Shown piece after piece: positions 22,523-32,700 of a DNA stretch of 64,000 nucleotides. How positions within the stretch are numbered: position 1 is the first letter of the stretch; every line of letters starts with the position of its first letter. The stretch is from Hanleya hanleyi (taxonomy: Eukaryota; Mollusca; Polyplacophora; Lepidopleurida; Hanleyidae). Position numbers and translations under genes: made by a program. The notes under the pieces were generated by a model, which was not told the origin of the DNA, did not search any database, and was given only the letters and a program-made list of their open reading frames with translations. The DNA lies in NCBI GenBank assembly GCA_036873755.1, contig JAVTVY010037069.1, forward strand, positions 62,001 to 126,000. Reading direction: 5' to 3'.

Positions 22523-22735
22523 TCGAATGAACAGTTGCAATCAAAGCGTGACTAAGATACATCGTTCTCTAGAAACGACTTTTTAGCGACAATCATACGG
22601 ATGTAAAAATACCAATCAGCGATACCGATTTGATAATAGGAACATCACGGTATCTTGTCGGTATCATTGAAAACTGTTGAATTCTTCTCTCTAGCAGAAC
22701 ACTAGTCTATGTTTAAGCATACTATGTTTTTTTTT
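22523..22735 (+). repeat. Repeat R, copy 1 (shared with the Penelope-like element at the window end)
   Basis: AACAGTTGCAATCAAAGCGTGAC...GCGATACCGATTTGATA...TGAAAACTGTTGA...CTATGTTTAAGCATACTATG matches 63782-63985 in the same orientation, with moderate divergence. Close to each copy lies a Penelope-like sequence, so R is probably part of that element (terminal repeat). Confidence 0.8.
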
Positions 22736-23010
22736 CATTTATGCTAATGCTGTTATAACAGTTAGGTCCTTAGATTACGGAATCGGAAATTCTTTAATGG
22801 ACAGGTTATTTATCACCTATGTCAAACAAACGACGTTTTCTTCAAAAACATTACAAACGGTCTCTTCACTCTGCGAAGTTCGACATAAACTTCATAAACG
22901 GTGTTTTTCTATCTGCAAGCTATTGCATTACCTCTATGTACAAACCTATTTACCAGACTGGAGAAAATAAAAGAGAAAATATCAATGAGATAGATGTTTG
23001 GCGCGAAAGA

Positions 23011-23036
23011 GTGTTGTTGTTGTTGTTGTTGTTGTT
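23011..23036. repeat. GTT microsatellite
   Basis: About nine GTT units, giving a poly-Leu run in the overlapping open frame 22819-23223. That frame has no other protein-like feature. Confidence 0.9.
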
Positions 23037-23397
23037 GAATGAGAAACTTTCCGATCGTTGCGGTCAAGGTCAAGTTTGTCGAAAGATGTCACGTGTGCTT
23101 ATCAGGCGCATTCACTTATCAAAGTTCATATTATCAAAGCACTGTTCCTCAGAAATTGCTGTTAAATTACTCGAATGTAGGTGCATCAATCGATGTCTTT
23201 TACACGGATTCCATAATTTGTGAATATATATCGTATATCAGGTCTGGTAATAGTAATAAAGAAGTTGGATTTTCCTTGATAAGTTCAGATCACGTGGTCC
23301 GCTGTGATACAGGATCTATTAACAGGGATGCTGATTGTTACATTCCAATACAAAGGAGATAATGAAATACATGGCTTTCATACAGCCACTATCTTCA

Positions 23398-23475
23398 CCT
23401 AAGAGGATTTAGACACAATTTACGAAACGTCACGCCAAAGGTCTTGCACGCTATGCTCGTATTTTGATATCAGCG
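23398..23475 (-). pseudogene. 3' end of a decayed Penelope-like element
   Basis: The reverse complement (AAAATACGAGCATAGCGTG...TTTCGTAAATTGTGTCTAA) matches the last codons, stop and first untranslated bases of the element at 63649-63722. It belongs with the fragment at 24041-24470; the catalytic RT region between them is missing. Confidence 0.85.
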
Positions 23476-24040
23476 TGCGATATGGGTGTACAATTAGTAC
23501 CCAATTGAATACCTATATACTTACGATATATAGACTGTTACACTCTCTGTTAAATCAAGATATTAACAGACAGTGATAGTGTACTGTTCCAGATGTCTCC
23601 CCTTCAGTGATTGGTCATTCGTCCCCGCCATTTTAACCTAAGAGGAGCATTATCATTGGATCACTATTTATAGGAGCCACTCCAATCTTCATACACAACC
23701 ACGTGACTGTCTCAGTTGACTGATGGCATAGCGCGGCCTCGTTTTCGATTTCAAAATTTGGCGTCTAACTGGGAAAATGTTGTTGTTGCTGCATCAGCCG
23801 ATCATTGGCCCTCCGTAGAAGGGTCCGATACTATAGGCTATTACGATATAATGTGTCGCCAAATTTCAAACGGATATTATTAATGAGAAACTCAAGCAAC
23901 TCTACAAACAAAGAAACATCTCCTAAAGGATATTCTCTGTAAGTAGTAGAACTGAAGAATGTTTTTTCTTCTGATATTAATATATCAGCGATCTGTCCTA
24001 TTGAATACCGATATTATGAATAAACGAAGACGGTCAATTA

Positions 24041-24470
24041 GGTCCTGATGAGGGATTGTAGTATAGATTCGAGAAATTCCAGATGGGTACATGGTTGTTC
24101 TTTTTTATCAAGTTCTTCCGTAAGAGATTTTGAGTGTTTCGAATTTCACATACAATTCAACGCCAACGTTTTTGGAAATAGTGGAGCAATATACGCCAAA
24201 ATGGTTTCACCCCTAGAAGAGCCCTCGTCAACAGGGTTGAAAGAAGCTTGGTGATGCAGGTTCTATAACCAGCTCTGAATTTAGCTTTTTTATGGATTTT
24301 GGGAGTCGGGTTCACCTTTGGTATACCGTTATGAGTGGTTGAAAGAGAAATACCTCTTTTCTTGAGCAACGTTTTGTGATTCATAAATTTTACAGTGATT
24401 GCAGTTTGTGTGTAAGTAGGCATATTCGATGAAAGAGTGTTTCTGCTCGATTCCTTAACCAGCACCTTTT
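24041..24470 (-). pseudogene. Penelope-like reverse transcriptase relic (N-terminal part)
   Basis: The minus-strand frame 24465-24157 (LVKESSRNTLSSN..., HKTLLKKRGISLSTTHNGIPKV, KFRAGYRTCITKLLSTLLTRALLGVKPFW) aligns with 62446-62750 of the plus-strand element (KFLRERGICLPTNHNDIPKI, ARFIAGSRSCTTKLLSTLLTRAL). 24041-24156 aligns with 62761-62898 in another frame, so there is a frameshift. By family knowledge this is the region before the RT palm (conserved PK.HK and TKLLSTLL). No catalytic residues remain. Confidence 0.85.
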
Positions 24471-24480
24471 AGGCTTAATG

Positions 24481-24850
24481 GTAATATTTACATGACAGTG
24501 TGACTAACGTCACAGGGCCTACGAAATAGGGTGGGCATTAGGACTCCGTCTCTTGGAAATCCCCCCACCCCAAGTTGAAATCCTTCCTTTATAAGATGGA
24601 CACAGCCCAAGTCAGAATCACCAGTGATTTTCATCAAAAATCACCAGACATTCTTATCAGCTCAGAACTTGCTGGTAACAGTCCCCTAATGCACTTTCGT
24701 GCAAAAAATCAAGGTTCTAATGTCAACGGTTCTCCTTATTTTGCCGACGAAAGGATTCGGATGGACTCACTCACTCACTCACTCACTCACTCACTGACTA
24801 CCGGACAATTTGTAGATGGTAGCCTATTTCGTAGGAACACACGAATATTA
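24481..24850 (+). repeat. Dispersed repeat, longest copy
   Basis: It spans GTGACTAACGTCACAGG..., GGAAATCCCCCCACCCC, TCACCAGTGATTTTCATC, CAGAACTTGCTGGTAACAG, TTTGCCGACGAAAGGATTC, a CACTCACT run (24768-24795), ACCGGACAATTTG and CCTATTTCGTAGGAA. It begins and ends with CCTACGAAATAGG-like words in opposite orientation, suggesting an inverted terminal repeat. Other copies: 25134-25415, 4295-4471, 470-705 and 4932-5167. Confidence 0.8.
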
Positions 24851-25133
24851 TAGTATTTTAGGCTTTGTCCGCTGGCACTAGACGAACTTTCCGGAGCATC
24901 TTACGACATGAGAATCACATGAACAATGCACCTGTTTAGTTTCGAAAAACTAAAGAATAATAATTCCGCAATCTATCCTTGATAAGATAAATTCAGTTTT
25001 GGGGCGCTGTGACCTTAACCTTTGATGGGAATATAGATATGCTTTGGAATCACACGGACAACGAAACTGTGAATTTACCATGTTATTTGACCTTTTAACC
25101 TCAGAAGCAATAGGCTTCCTTGGAATCACATGA

Positions 25134-25415
25134 GTAGTGTGACTAACGCCACAGGACCTGCAGAGTAGGGTGAGGAAGATGACTTGGGGTCCAAGCGTAA
25201 TGTAAAAAGTCACCTAAGTAGGTCAAATTTTCATCAAAAGCAGGTCAGCTCAGAACTTGCTGGTAACAGTTCCCTAATGCACGATCATGCCAAAAATCAA
25301 GGTCAACAGTTCTTCTTATTTTGCCGACGAAACGATTCGGATGGACTGGCCCACTCACTCATTACCGGACAATTTGCAAATGAAAGCCTACTTCGTAGGA
25401 ATATAGAAGTGTTTT
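25134..25415 (+). repeat. Dispersed repeat, second copy
   Basis: Same order of blocks as 24481-24850 with internal deletions (GTGTGACTAACGCCACAGG... to CCTACTTCGTAGGAATA). No coding value. Confidence 0.8.
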
Positions 25416-25689
25416 CAACGGACTGATAAACTCATGGTCTGACCGAAAACTTATCTCACTTCGACCATGAACAGAATGTCATAACAAGCAGTCAGAGGAT
25501 GCCAGGTCTCCCGCCCAAATGGCCACGATAGTTTTGAGAGTGGTTTTGGTGTCGGGCATATACACGAGGGAGCCAACTGCTGCTTGCCATACAAAATGAG
25601 AGCAACAGTTTGACTCCTGAGATAAAACCTCATATGACAGTGGCGGGATTCTTTGCTATATATGTTTGCAAGCTTGCTTACATGATGCC

Positions 25690-26540
25690 CCGTAGTCATC
25701 ATATTTCGATTTTGCCATCAGGTGACGCAACCTGTAGGGGCAAGTGGGCGAAACGCAATCCCAAGCGACATCTCATGGCATGGTATCTGCATACTAACTT
25801 TGAGAAGACTCTAATGAGGAGTCCTTAAGTTATTGCCCGGAAATCAAATTTAGATTATGCCACCAGGAGGCACCACCTGTAGGCACAAGTGAGCGAATTT
25901 GAGAAAAATCCGATAAGCAGCTCTCAGGTTGTTGCCCAAAAATAAATTTCGGATTTTGCCACCAGGTGGCGCCAACTGTAGGCAGAAGCGGGTGAAATAC
26001 AATCCCAAGCGACATCTGATGACCTGATATCTGCATACCAAATTTGAGAAGAATCCGATAGTCCTCAAGTTATTGCCTGGGAACCAAATTTAAAATTTGC
26101 CACCAGGTGGCGCCACCTTGTATGCGCAAGTGGGCGAAACTCAATTCCAAGCGAAATCTCATGACATCGTAAATGCATACCAAATTTGAGAAGAATACGA
26201 TAAGGGGTTCTCAAGTTATTACCCGGAAAGGTAGGGTATATCGGAGGAATCCGACAAAGCGTTTCAAAGTTATCGTTTGCAGCATTGAAGAACGGAATGA
26301 ATCCAGAGCGCCAACTACAGGCCGATCTTGCTGAAACGCAATATCAGTCGACATCTTGTCGCAAAGGAAATCATATGCCGAATTTTCGCAGGAATCCGAG
26401 AAAACGTTTCAAAGTTATTGCTTGCGAGAATTCACACGGATGGAACAAAATCCAGTGGCGCCATCTTCAGGCAGATGTTGCTGAAACGCAACACCAATTG
26501 ACATCTTGTCACAAGGAATGCGTATGTCGAATTTGGAATG
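25690..26540 (+). repeat. Tandem ~145-bp array with CTCF-like cores
   Basis: About six diverged units. Each contains a core at the same place: CCATCAGGTGACGCAA (25715), CCACCAGGAGGCACCA (25860), CCACCAGGTGGCGCCA (25959 and 26100), ATCCAGAGCGCCAACT (26301) and ATCCAGTGGCGCCATC (26450). Other shared words are GCAAGTGGGCGAAACGCAA, CCCAAGCGACATCTCATG, ATACCAAATTTGAGAAGAATCCGATA and CTCAAGTTATTGCCCGGAA. Unit 2 has an internal deletion (99-bp spacing). The last two units are more diverged. The core matches the animal CTCF consensus CCASYAGRKGGCRS; binding is inference. Confidence 0.85.
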
Positions 26541-26679
26541 TGGAAGAATGTGGAAGTGGCCCTTAAATAAATAGCTCATATACTACACAGAAATGTTAAA
26601 ACTGTCGAAAACAGAATGTTATTGCTAAATCAGCTTTCCATGACCTAGTTTTCTCTGTATGTATGAAGTGTGTAAACTT

Positions 26680-26965
26680 GCCCTTGACATTTTGACCTCA
26701 ATGTTGGTACCTGAGAGATCGCTTCTCACTTTTGGATCACAAAAATGTAATTTGCAATGGTTTCTTGATCTTATGGTCCTTTTGCCCTTGACCCTTGACC
26801 TTTCGACCTCAATAGGATTCATATTTCTCACCGGTGTGGGATATTCCAAAAATTTGATCACAACCCACATCCTTGAACTGGAGTTATCTTCAACGATTTC
26901 CTGGGGAGAGGAAATTTTATGGCGGATGCGTCAATGTGACTTTGACCTTTGATCTATTTGACCTT
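26680..26965 (+). repeat. Dispersed repeat rich in TTGACC / TGACCTTTGACC
   Basis: Words such as CCCTTGACATTTTGACCTCAATG, CCTTGACCCTTGACCTTTCGACCTCAATAGG and GACTTTGACCTTTGATC recur, as in 46715-47310. The hexamer TGACCT(T) tandem is the reverse complement of AGGTCA repeats (nuclear-receptor DR1-like). No coding value. Confidence 0.7.
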
Positions 26966-27099
26966 TTAAAAATTTTAGTCCAAAATATAATTTGAATTCG
27001 TATTCGTATACGTCGCTTTGGTGCCATAGAATAAAATGAGGTTCGACTGCCAGCGCAAACTATCGAAAATGCAGTGCAACTTGGCTTTCCAAGGTAACA

Positions 27100-27860
27100 T
27101 AACATGGTTAGATGATTTTATGCCAGAGACAGTTTCAACCGATAATCACATTACAATGTTCGACCAATAATATACACTCCTAAATCCAGTGACGAGAACT
27201 ATTTGAAGATATTCGAAAGATCACTATCTAAAGTGAGATCTAATGGCAAATCGAGTAGTTTAAACATGGCCAACAGTGAAAAGCGTGATCAATTTCGTGG
27301 GATGAGGTGAAAAGTTGCGTATAACTACAGTAAGACAATATTTACTTAAAGTCCCTCAGTCAGCTATACAGGAGAATATTAGCCTGGGGCTATTTACTAT
27401 TTACATTCGACAAAAACAATATTGATTAATTACACAAATGAAAGCTTCATAACAAGCCAAACGGATTGTGCCGGTCAGCTAAGCATGAATACATGCGTAT
27501 ATAAAATGACTAAACAGTTGTACTATTTGCACATATTGCATTTACAACCTGTATTCGCCTTCCATGTTTTAATCAGGGCTGCAAAATTCATTCAGAGCAA
27601 CGGTGTTCTTGGATTGTTTCGGAAGATGCTTCCAGAATTTTTACCGTAAGTTACTGCGTCAGTGCACAGGCTGTTCTTTAATCTCTCTAGCAGCGCCTAG
27701 AGAAGATCCGCGCAAATACGTATATTGCAAATTTGGACTTGTTAGCCGTTATTATGACTAGAACGGAGATTTATCATGAACAGATCTGACATATATTTCA
27801 CCTCAAACGGTACGATAGGGAGGCGGAAGATAATTTTCAACCGTGGGTAGACCAGCCCGA
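27100..27860. other. Intergenic DNA, no gene seen
   Basis: The frame at 27422-27649 has no recognisable domain. No repeat family recognised. Confidence 0.45.
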
Positions 27861-27869
27861 TCTAGCAGT

Positions 27870-28720
27870 TCCTCATATCATTAAAAACAAAGCTGAGGCC
27901 CAGTTTCTGCGGATTTTGCCTGATGCCTTGGAGAAAAATATGCATACAATAGGACAGTAATTAAACGTAAATGACTGAGACGTTCCAAAACATAAATTTA
28001 TCTGTTTACAAATACCAGATATATGGATCTCGAAGTTTAGCTTGTTATCAATATCTACTCTCAATAGTTTAGCACAATCCGCTGATTTTATCGCTCATCA
28101 TACAGATTGCAATCTTCGTTTATGTTTGGGACATATCACGATAGATTGGAATTTGTCAGGGTCAGCAGCCATCTCACTTTCAACTACTGAACAGCAACGT
28201 CAGTGTGTTCTTCTAGCATACATGTACATTGTTATACAATAGGTTCATGATAGCGGCATGATAAAGTGTTGTCGTCAGCGTAGTTATATATATATATATC
28301 ACAGTGTTTCAGAGCATAAAATATATCATTCACAAATACATTACAGTAAAAGGCCTAACCCTTTAAGATATATAAGAAAACCATGGGCTTCTACACTCTC
28401 CCTCGCTGTTAAGACCATACGTTTTTAACTTAGCAAGTAGCAAATTGTGGAGCTAAGAATCAAAAGCACGAGACAGGTTCAAAAGGATAGCACCAACATA
28501 TTGTTTACCATCCAACACTGTATTACAACTGTAGCCACTTTTAAAGGCAGATAATAAAGGGCAGAATATACAACTGAGAATTCCCCCAACTGATCGGACA
28601 GTATTCTCTCGTAAATTTTGAAAGACTCGGCAATATAGGCTGACAGGGCTGTAATTACTCTAATCCTGTCAATTTATCTTTTTCAAAACAGGACAGACCT
28701 AATCTTCTTTGAGATTTGTT
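27870..28720 (-). pseudogene. LINE reverse transcriptase relic
   Basis: Read on the minus strand, 28640-28420 gives SAFKSGYSCNTVLDGKQYVGAILLNLSRAFDS followed by a stop and LHNLLLAKL, the usual RT block around the catalytic Asp of AFD. 28064-27873 gives RVDIDNKLNFEIHISGICKQIN...FNYCPIVCIFFSKASGKIRR, the conserved C-terminal block after RT. The YADD box region in between is lost. It is a decayed non-LTR retrotransposon of jockey/CR1-like layout. Confidence 0.8.
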
Positions 28721-29169
28721 GACTTGAAATGTTGGCTTATCATTTCCTTCGTCGACTTTTAGCCAACCAATGACTTGCGATTTTCGAGGCGTATTTAGGT
28801 TAACCGAACGCGGAAAGAGGACAAAATCAGTCTTCTCTCTCTGTTTGACCTATTCTTTTTCATGAAAAGCTATTCTCGAAAATTTTCCAACACGGCGTAA
28901 AACACTTTCAAAGATCAGGAAGACAGGTTGTATCAATAAAGATCAAATTGATTAAGAAGTAGATCTATAGCTTTCTGTTGGATAGACGATCATCGGGGCT
29001 AAATTTTATCTCGCTAATATATCGTATATAAATAAATCTCACTTGAACTTTCAGAAGCTATATGGCGTGTCCGGGTAATAATTCAAAACCATGTCTGTAT
29101 ATTTGAACAGATTGAGCAAGGACTTTTCCAATAAAATATTAAAATGATACGTTAATATACATTACAAGG

Positions 29170-31345
29170 GATCAAGAATACAGAAATCTGAAACGAATCC
29201 GATGAAACATTAAATACAATGGAATTTGCTACAGATCAGAAATCTGTAACCAAACAAATAAAACAGTAGCTATGATTTGCATTGTCTGGGCACCTTGACA
29301 GGTCATAGAGGAATGTGAAACCAAAAAGATGAAACAGTAGATGTGGTCTGCAATGTCTGGATACTGTGACCGATCACAGAGAAATCTTAAACCAAAGAGA
29401 TGAAACTATAGATCTTATCTGCAAGGTCTAAGATCTGTGACAGACCAAAGGGAAATCTGAAACCAAACTGATAAAACAGTAGATATACGATCTGCATTGT
29501 CTGTGATCTGATAAGTCTAAGACCCACCTGAAACCAAACAGATGAAACAGTAGACATGATCTAAACTGTCTGGGACCAGTGACAGGTCAAAGGGAAGTCT
29601 GAAACCAAACATATTAAACAGTAGATATGATGTACATTGTCTGGAACCAGTGACTGGTCAAAGGGAAATATATTACACATTATATATCATCTGCATTGTC
29701 TGCGTACTGTAACAGGTCATTGAGAAATCCAAAACAAAAGAGATGACACGGTTGATATGATCTGCATTGTCTGGGTACTGTGACAGGTCAAGGGGAAATA
29801 TCTGAAACCAAACAGATTAAACAGTAGATATGATTTGCATTGTCTGCGCGCTGTAACGGGTCATAGAGAAATCTGACACCAAAGAGATGAAATAGTAGAT
29901 ATGATCTGCATTGACTTAGCACAGTGGCAGGTCAAAGGGAAATCTGAAACCAAACATATTATACAGTAGATATGATGTAAATTGTTTGGCACCAGTGACA
30001 AGTAAAAAGGAAATGTGAAAGCAAACATGTTAAAAATTAGATATGATGTGCATTGTCTGAGCACTGTAACAGGTCATTGGAAAATCCGAAGGAAATGAGA
30101 TGAAACGGTTGATATGATCTTCTTTGTCTGGGTACTGTGACAGGTCATAGATGAATCAATAGATATGCTGTACATTTTCTCGGATCAGTGACAGGTCACT
30201 GGGAAATCTGAAACCAAACAGATTATACAATAGATATGATCTGCATTGTCTGCTCATTGTAACAGGTCACAGAGATATCTGAATCCAAACAGCTGAAACA
30301 GTAGATATGATCTGCATTGTCTGGGCACGGTGACAGGTCAAAGGGAAATCCGAAACCGAAGAGATGAAACAGTAAATATGATCTGCATTGTCTGGGTACG
30401 GTGACAGGTCAAAGGGAAATCCGAAACCGAAGAGATGAAACAGTAGATATGGTCTGCATTGTCTGGGTACGGTGACAGGTCAAAGGGAAATCCGAAACCG
30501 AAGAGATGAAACAATAAATATGATTTGCATTGTCTTGGTACGGTGACAGGTCAAAGGGAAATCCGAAACCGAAGAGATGAAACAGTAAATATGATCTGCA
30601 TTGTCTGGGTACGGTGACAGGTCAAAGGGAAATCCGAAACCGAAGAGATGAAACAGTAAATATGATCTGCATTGTCTGGGTACGGTGACAGGTCAAAGGG
30701 AAATCCGAAACCGAAGAGATGAAACAGTAAATATGATCTGCATTGTCTGGGTACGGTGACAGATCAAAGGGAAATCCGAAACCGAAGAGATGAAACAGTA
30801 GATATGGTCTGCATTGTCTGGGTACGGTGACAGGTCAAAGGGAAATCCGAAATCGAAGAGATGAAACAGTAAATATGATCTGCATTGTCTGGGCACGGTG
30901 ACAGGTCAAAAGGAAATCCGAAACCGAAGAGATGAAACAGTAGATATGATCTGCATTGTCTGCTCACTGTAAAAGGTCACGGAGATATCGGAATCCAAAG
31001 AGATGAAACAGTAGATATGATCGGCATTGTCTGGGTACGGTGACAGGTCAAAGGGAAATCCGAAACCGAAGAGCTGAAACAGTAGATATGATCTGCATTG
31101 TCTGGGCACGGTGACAGGTCACAGGAGAATCTGAAACCAAACAGGTTATACAATAGATATGATCTGCATTGTCTGCTCATTGTAACAGGTCACAGAGATA
31201 TCTCAATCCAAAGAGCTGAAACAGTAGATATGATCTGCATTGTCTGGGCACGGTGACAGGTCACAGGGGAATCTGAAACCGAAGAGATGAAACAGTAGAT
31301 ATGGTCTACAATATCTGAATAGTGCGACCGGTGAAACCAAACATT
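29170..31345. repeat. 71-bp minisatellite, about 30 units
   Basis: Unit words in order: GAAATCCGAAACCGAAGAG, ATGAAACAGTA, ATATGATCTGCATTGTCTGGG, TACGGTGACAGGTCAAAGG. The period is 71 bp (seen directly as repeated frames displaced by 71). Units at 30300-30950 are nearly identical, while units toward both ends are diverged and vary in length, as expected from unequal crossing over in the centre. A variant subtype (TGCTCATTGTAACAGGTCACAGAGATATC) recurs at about 30250, 30960 and 31180. Frames across it are artefacts. Confidence 0.97.
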
Positions 31346-31840
31346 GGATAAGATAAGCGACTGATCAGTCCCAATGCCGCCAAAAATGCAGACATATTAT
31401 GTGATGGCGATTTTCGTCTGTCTGTAGGTCTGTCTGATTGTATCCAGTCTGTATCTGAGACAGTTTTCTATGCAAGTTGCATTTTGTTTTGCAAGTGTAT
31501 AAATTTTCGGGGAGATGATGTGTCACATAGAAAAAATTGAAGTCATGGTCATCAGAAAATCTTTGAAAATGACAATAATTTTGCAAGGATAAATTTGGGG
31601 TAGAAAAATGTGTTTGCATAACAAAATTCAGACCACGTTCAAGATCACTGTGAGGATACAATACCAGGAACCGTTTAAAATCACAATTTGTTCAATGGAT
31701 ATTACATTAGGGGGAGACCATGTTTTGTGCACCAACATTGATCTCAAGTTCGGTGTGGCCCAAATATTAGGACATCATTGAAAATATAGCATTTTTGTCT
31801 AGAGTGGATAAATTAACGGGAGATAAGGTAGAGTTTAAAT

Positions 31841-31939
31841 CACGGGGGATATTAAAAATAATAGGTATATAACTATATATAATATACATATGTATGTTAT
31901 ATATAGTTATATACCTATTATTTTTAATATCCCCCGTGG
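31841..31939. mobile_element. Near-perfect 99-bp hairpin MITE
   Basis: CACGGGGGATATTAAAAATA... is mirrored by ...TATTTTTAATATCCCCCGTG around a CATATG centre at about 31890. TTTAAAT flanks both sides (31834-31840 and 31940-31946) as an apparent 7-bp target duplication. The arms show almost no mismatch, so insertion is recent. Confidence 0.93.
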
Positions 31940-32284
31940 TTTAAATGGTCAATTGTCAAAATCACTCAGTCTTAAGATTGGGAATCTTGTTTAGCACTAT
32001 ATTCCAAATCAAGGCTGTGCAATTTGACCAAACTTCATGTATATCATCATGGCAAACATATTCATTTTGAGATGTCATATCTCCAGGTCTAGAATGTGCA
32101 TTCTGTCCTTCGGATATACCTAGTCCCATGTTGATTTTAAGGAAAAAAACTCAAGAGTTGCCGAATTCCTAAACAAGGCAGTGCTGTATTTTGTGAAAAA
32201 CTGATTGTGTCACTACAAAATTAAATATGTTTGTTGTGCTGACGCATAGTGAAGCCAGTTTTGTCTCTTGTTATAGTGTGGTCT

Positions 32285-32470
32285 GACTGATGATACTTCA
32301 CCCAGTCAGGTTATCCTGACACTATGACTGGGTCAACCAGTCCTTGATCCATCCTCTTAATGCTGAGCAAAGTTCAAACTTTTAAGTCTTAGCTATGAAT
32401 TTACCAGAGATTGATCATACCACTGGTCTAACCACTATACCATTGCAGTGCAGTGAAATAAATTCAGAGG
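32285..32470 (-). repeat. Decayed tRNA-derived SINE
   Basis: The reverse complement resembles the intact SINE at 49473-49842: TGGTATAGTGGTTAGACC (A-box region), then CTCAGCATTAAGAGGATGGATCAAGGACTGGTT, GACCCAGTCATAGTGTCAGGATAACCTGACTGGGTG (shown here in pieces of the plus strand at 32300-32360). The B box is lost. Confidence 0.7.
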
Positions 32471-32639
32471 CTGTTACTAGCTTACATGGACAGAAGGCAT
32501 TGTAGGACGTACGGACTCAAATATGAAGTGAACTCGCAGAGGTCGTTTAACAGTGGCTTTGAGGCTGCTCTGTAGAGAGATAAGTAACAACTATTAATAG
32601 TAGGCCTATTCAGATTTATTTTCTTTTTAGCCCACCATC

Positions 32640-32700
32640 TATCGCTTTTCATCCGTGGTCCGTCGTCCGTCAGTCGTCCGTCGTCCGTCCATAAACAATT
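32640..32700. repeat. CCGTCGTCCGTC simple repeat
   Basis: GTCCGTCGTCCGTCAGTCGTCC units lead directly into the 156-bp satellite. A similar word occurs at 18305. Confidence 0.8.

Noticed and set aside
22819..23362. Overlapping frames of 134 and 107 codons
   Set aside because: They include a GTT microsatellite and lack any recognisable domain; both frames overlap in the same DNA.
29861..31180. Minus-strand 67-codon frames repeated at 71-bp offsets
   Set aside because: Direct product of the 71-bp minisatellite; not conserved as protein.
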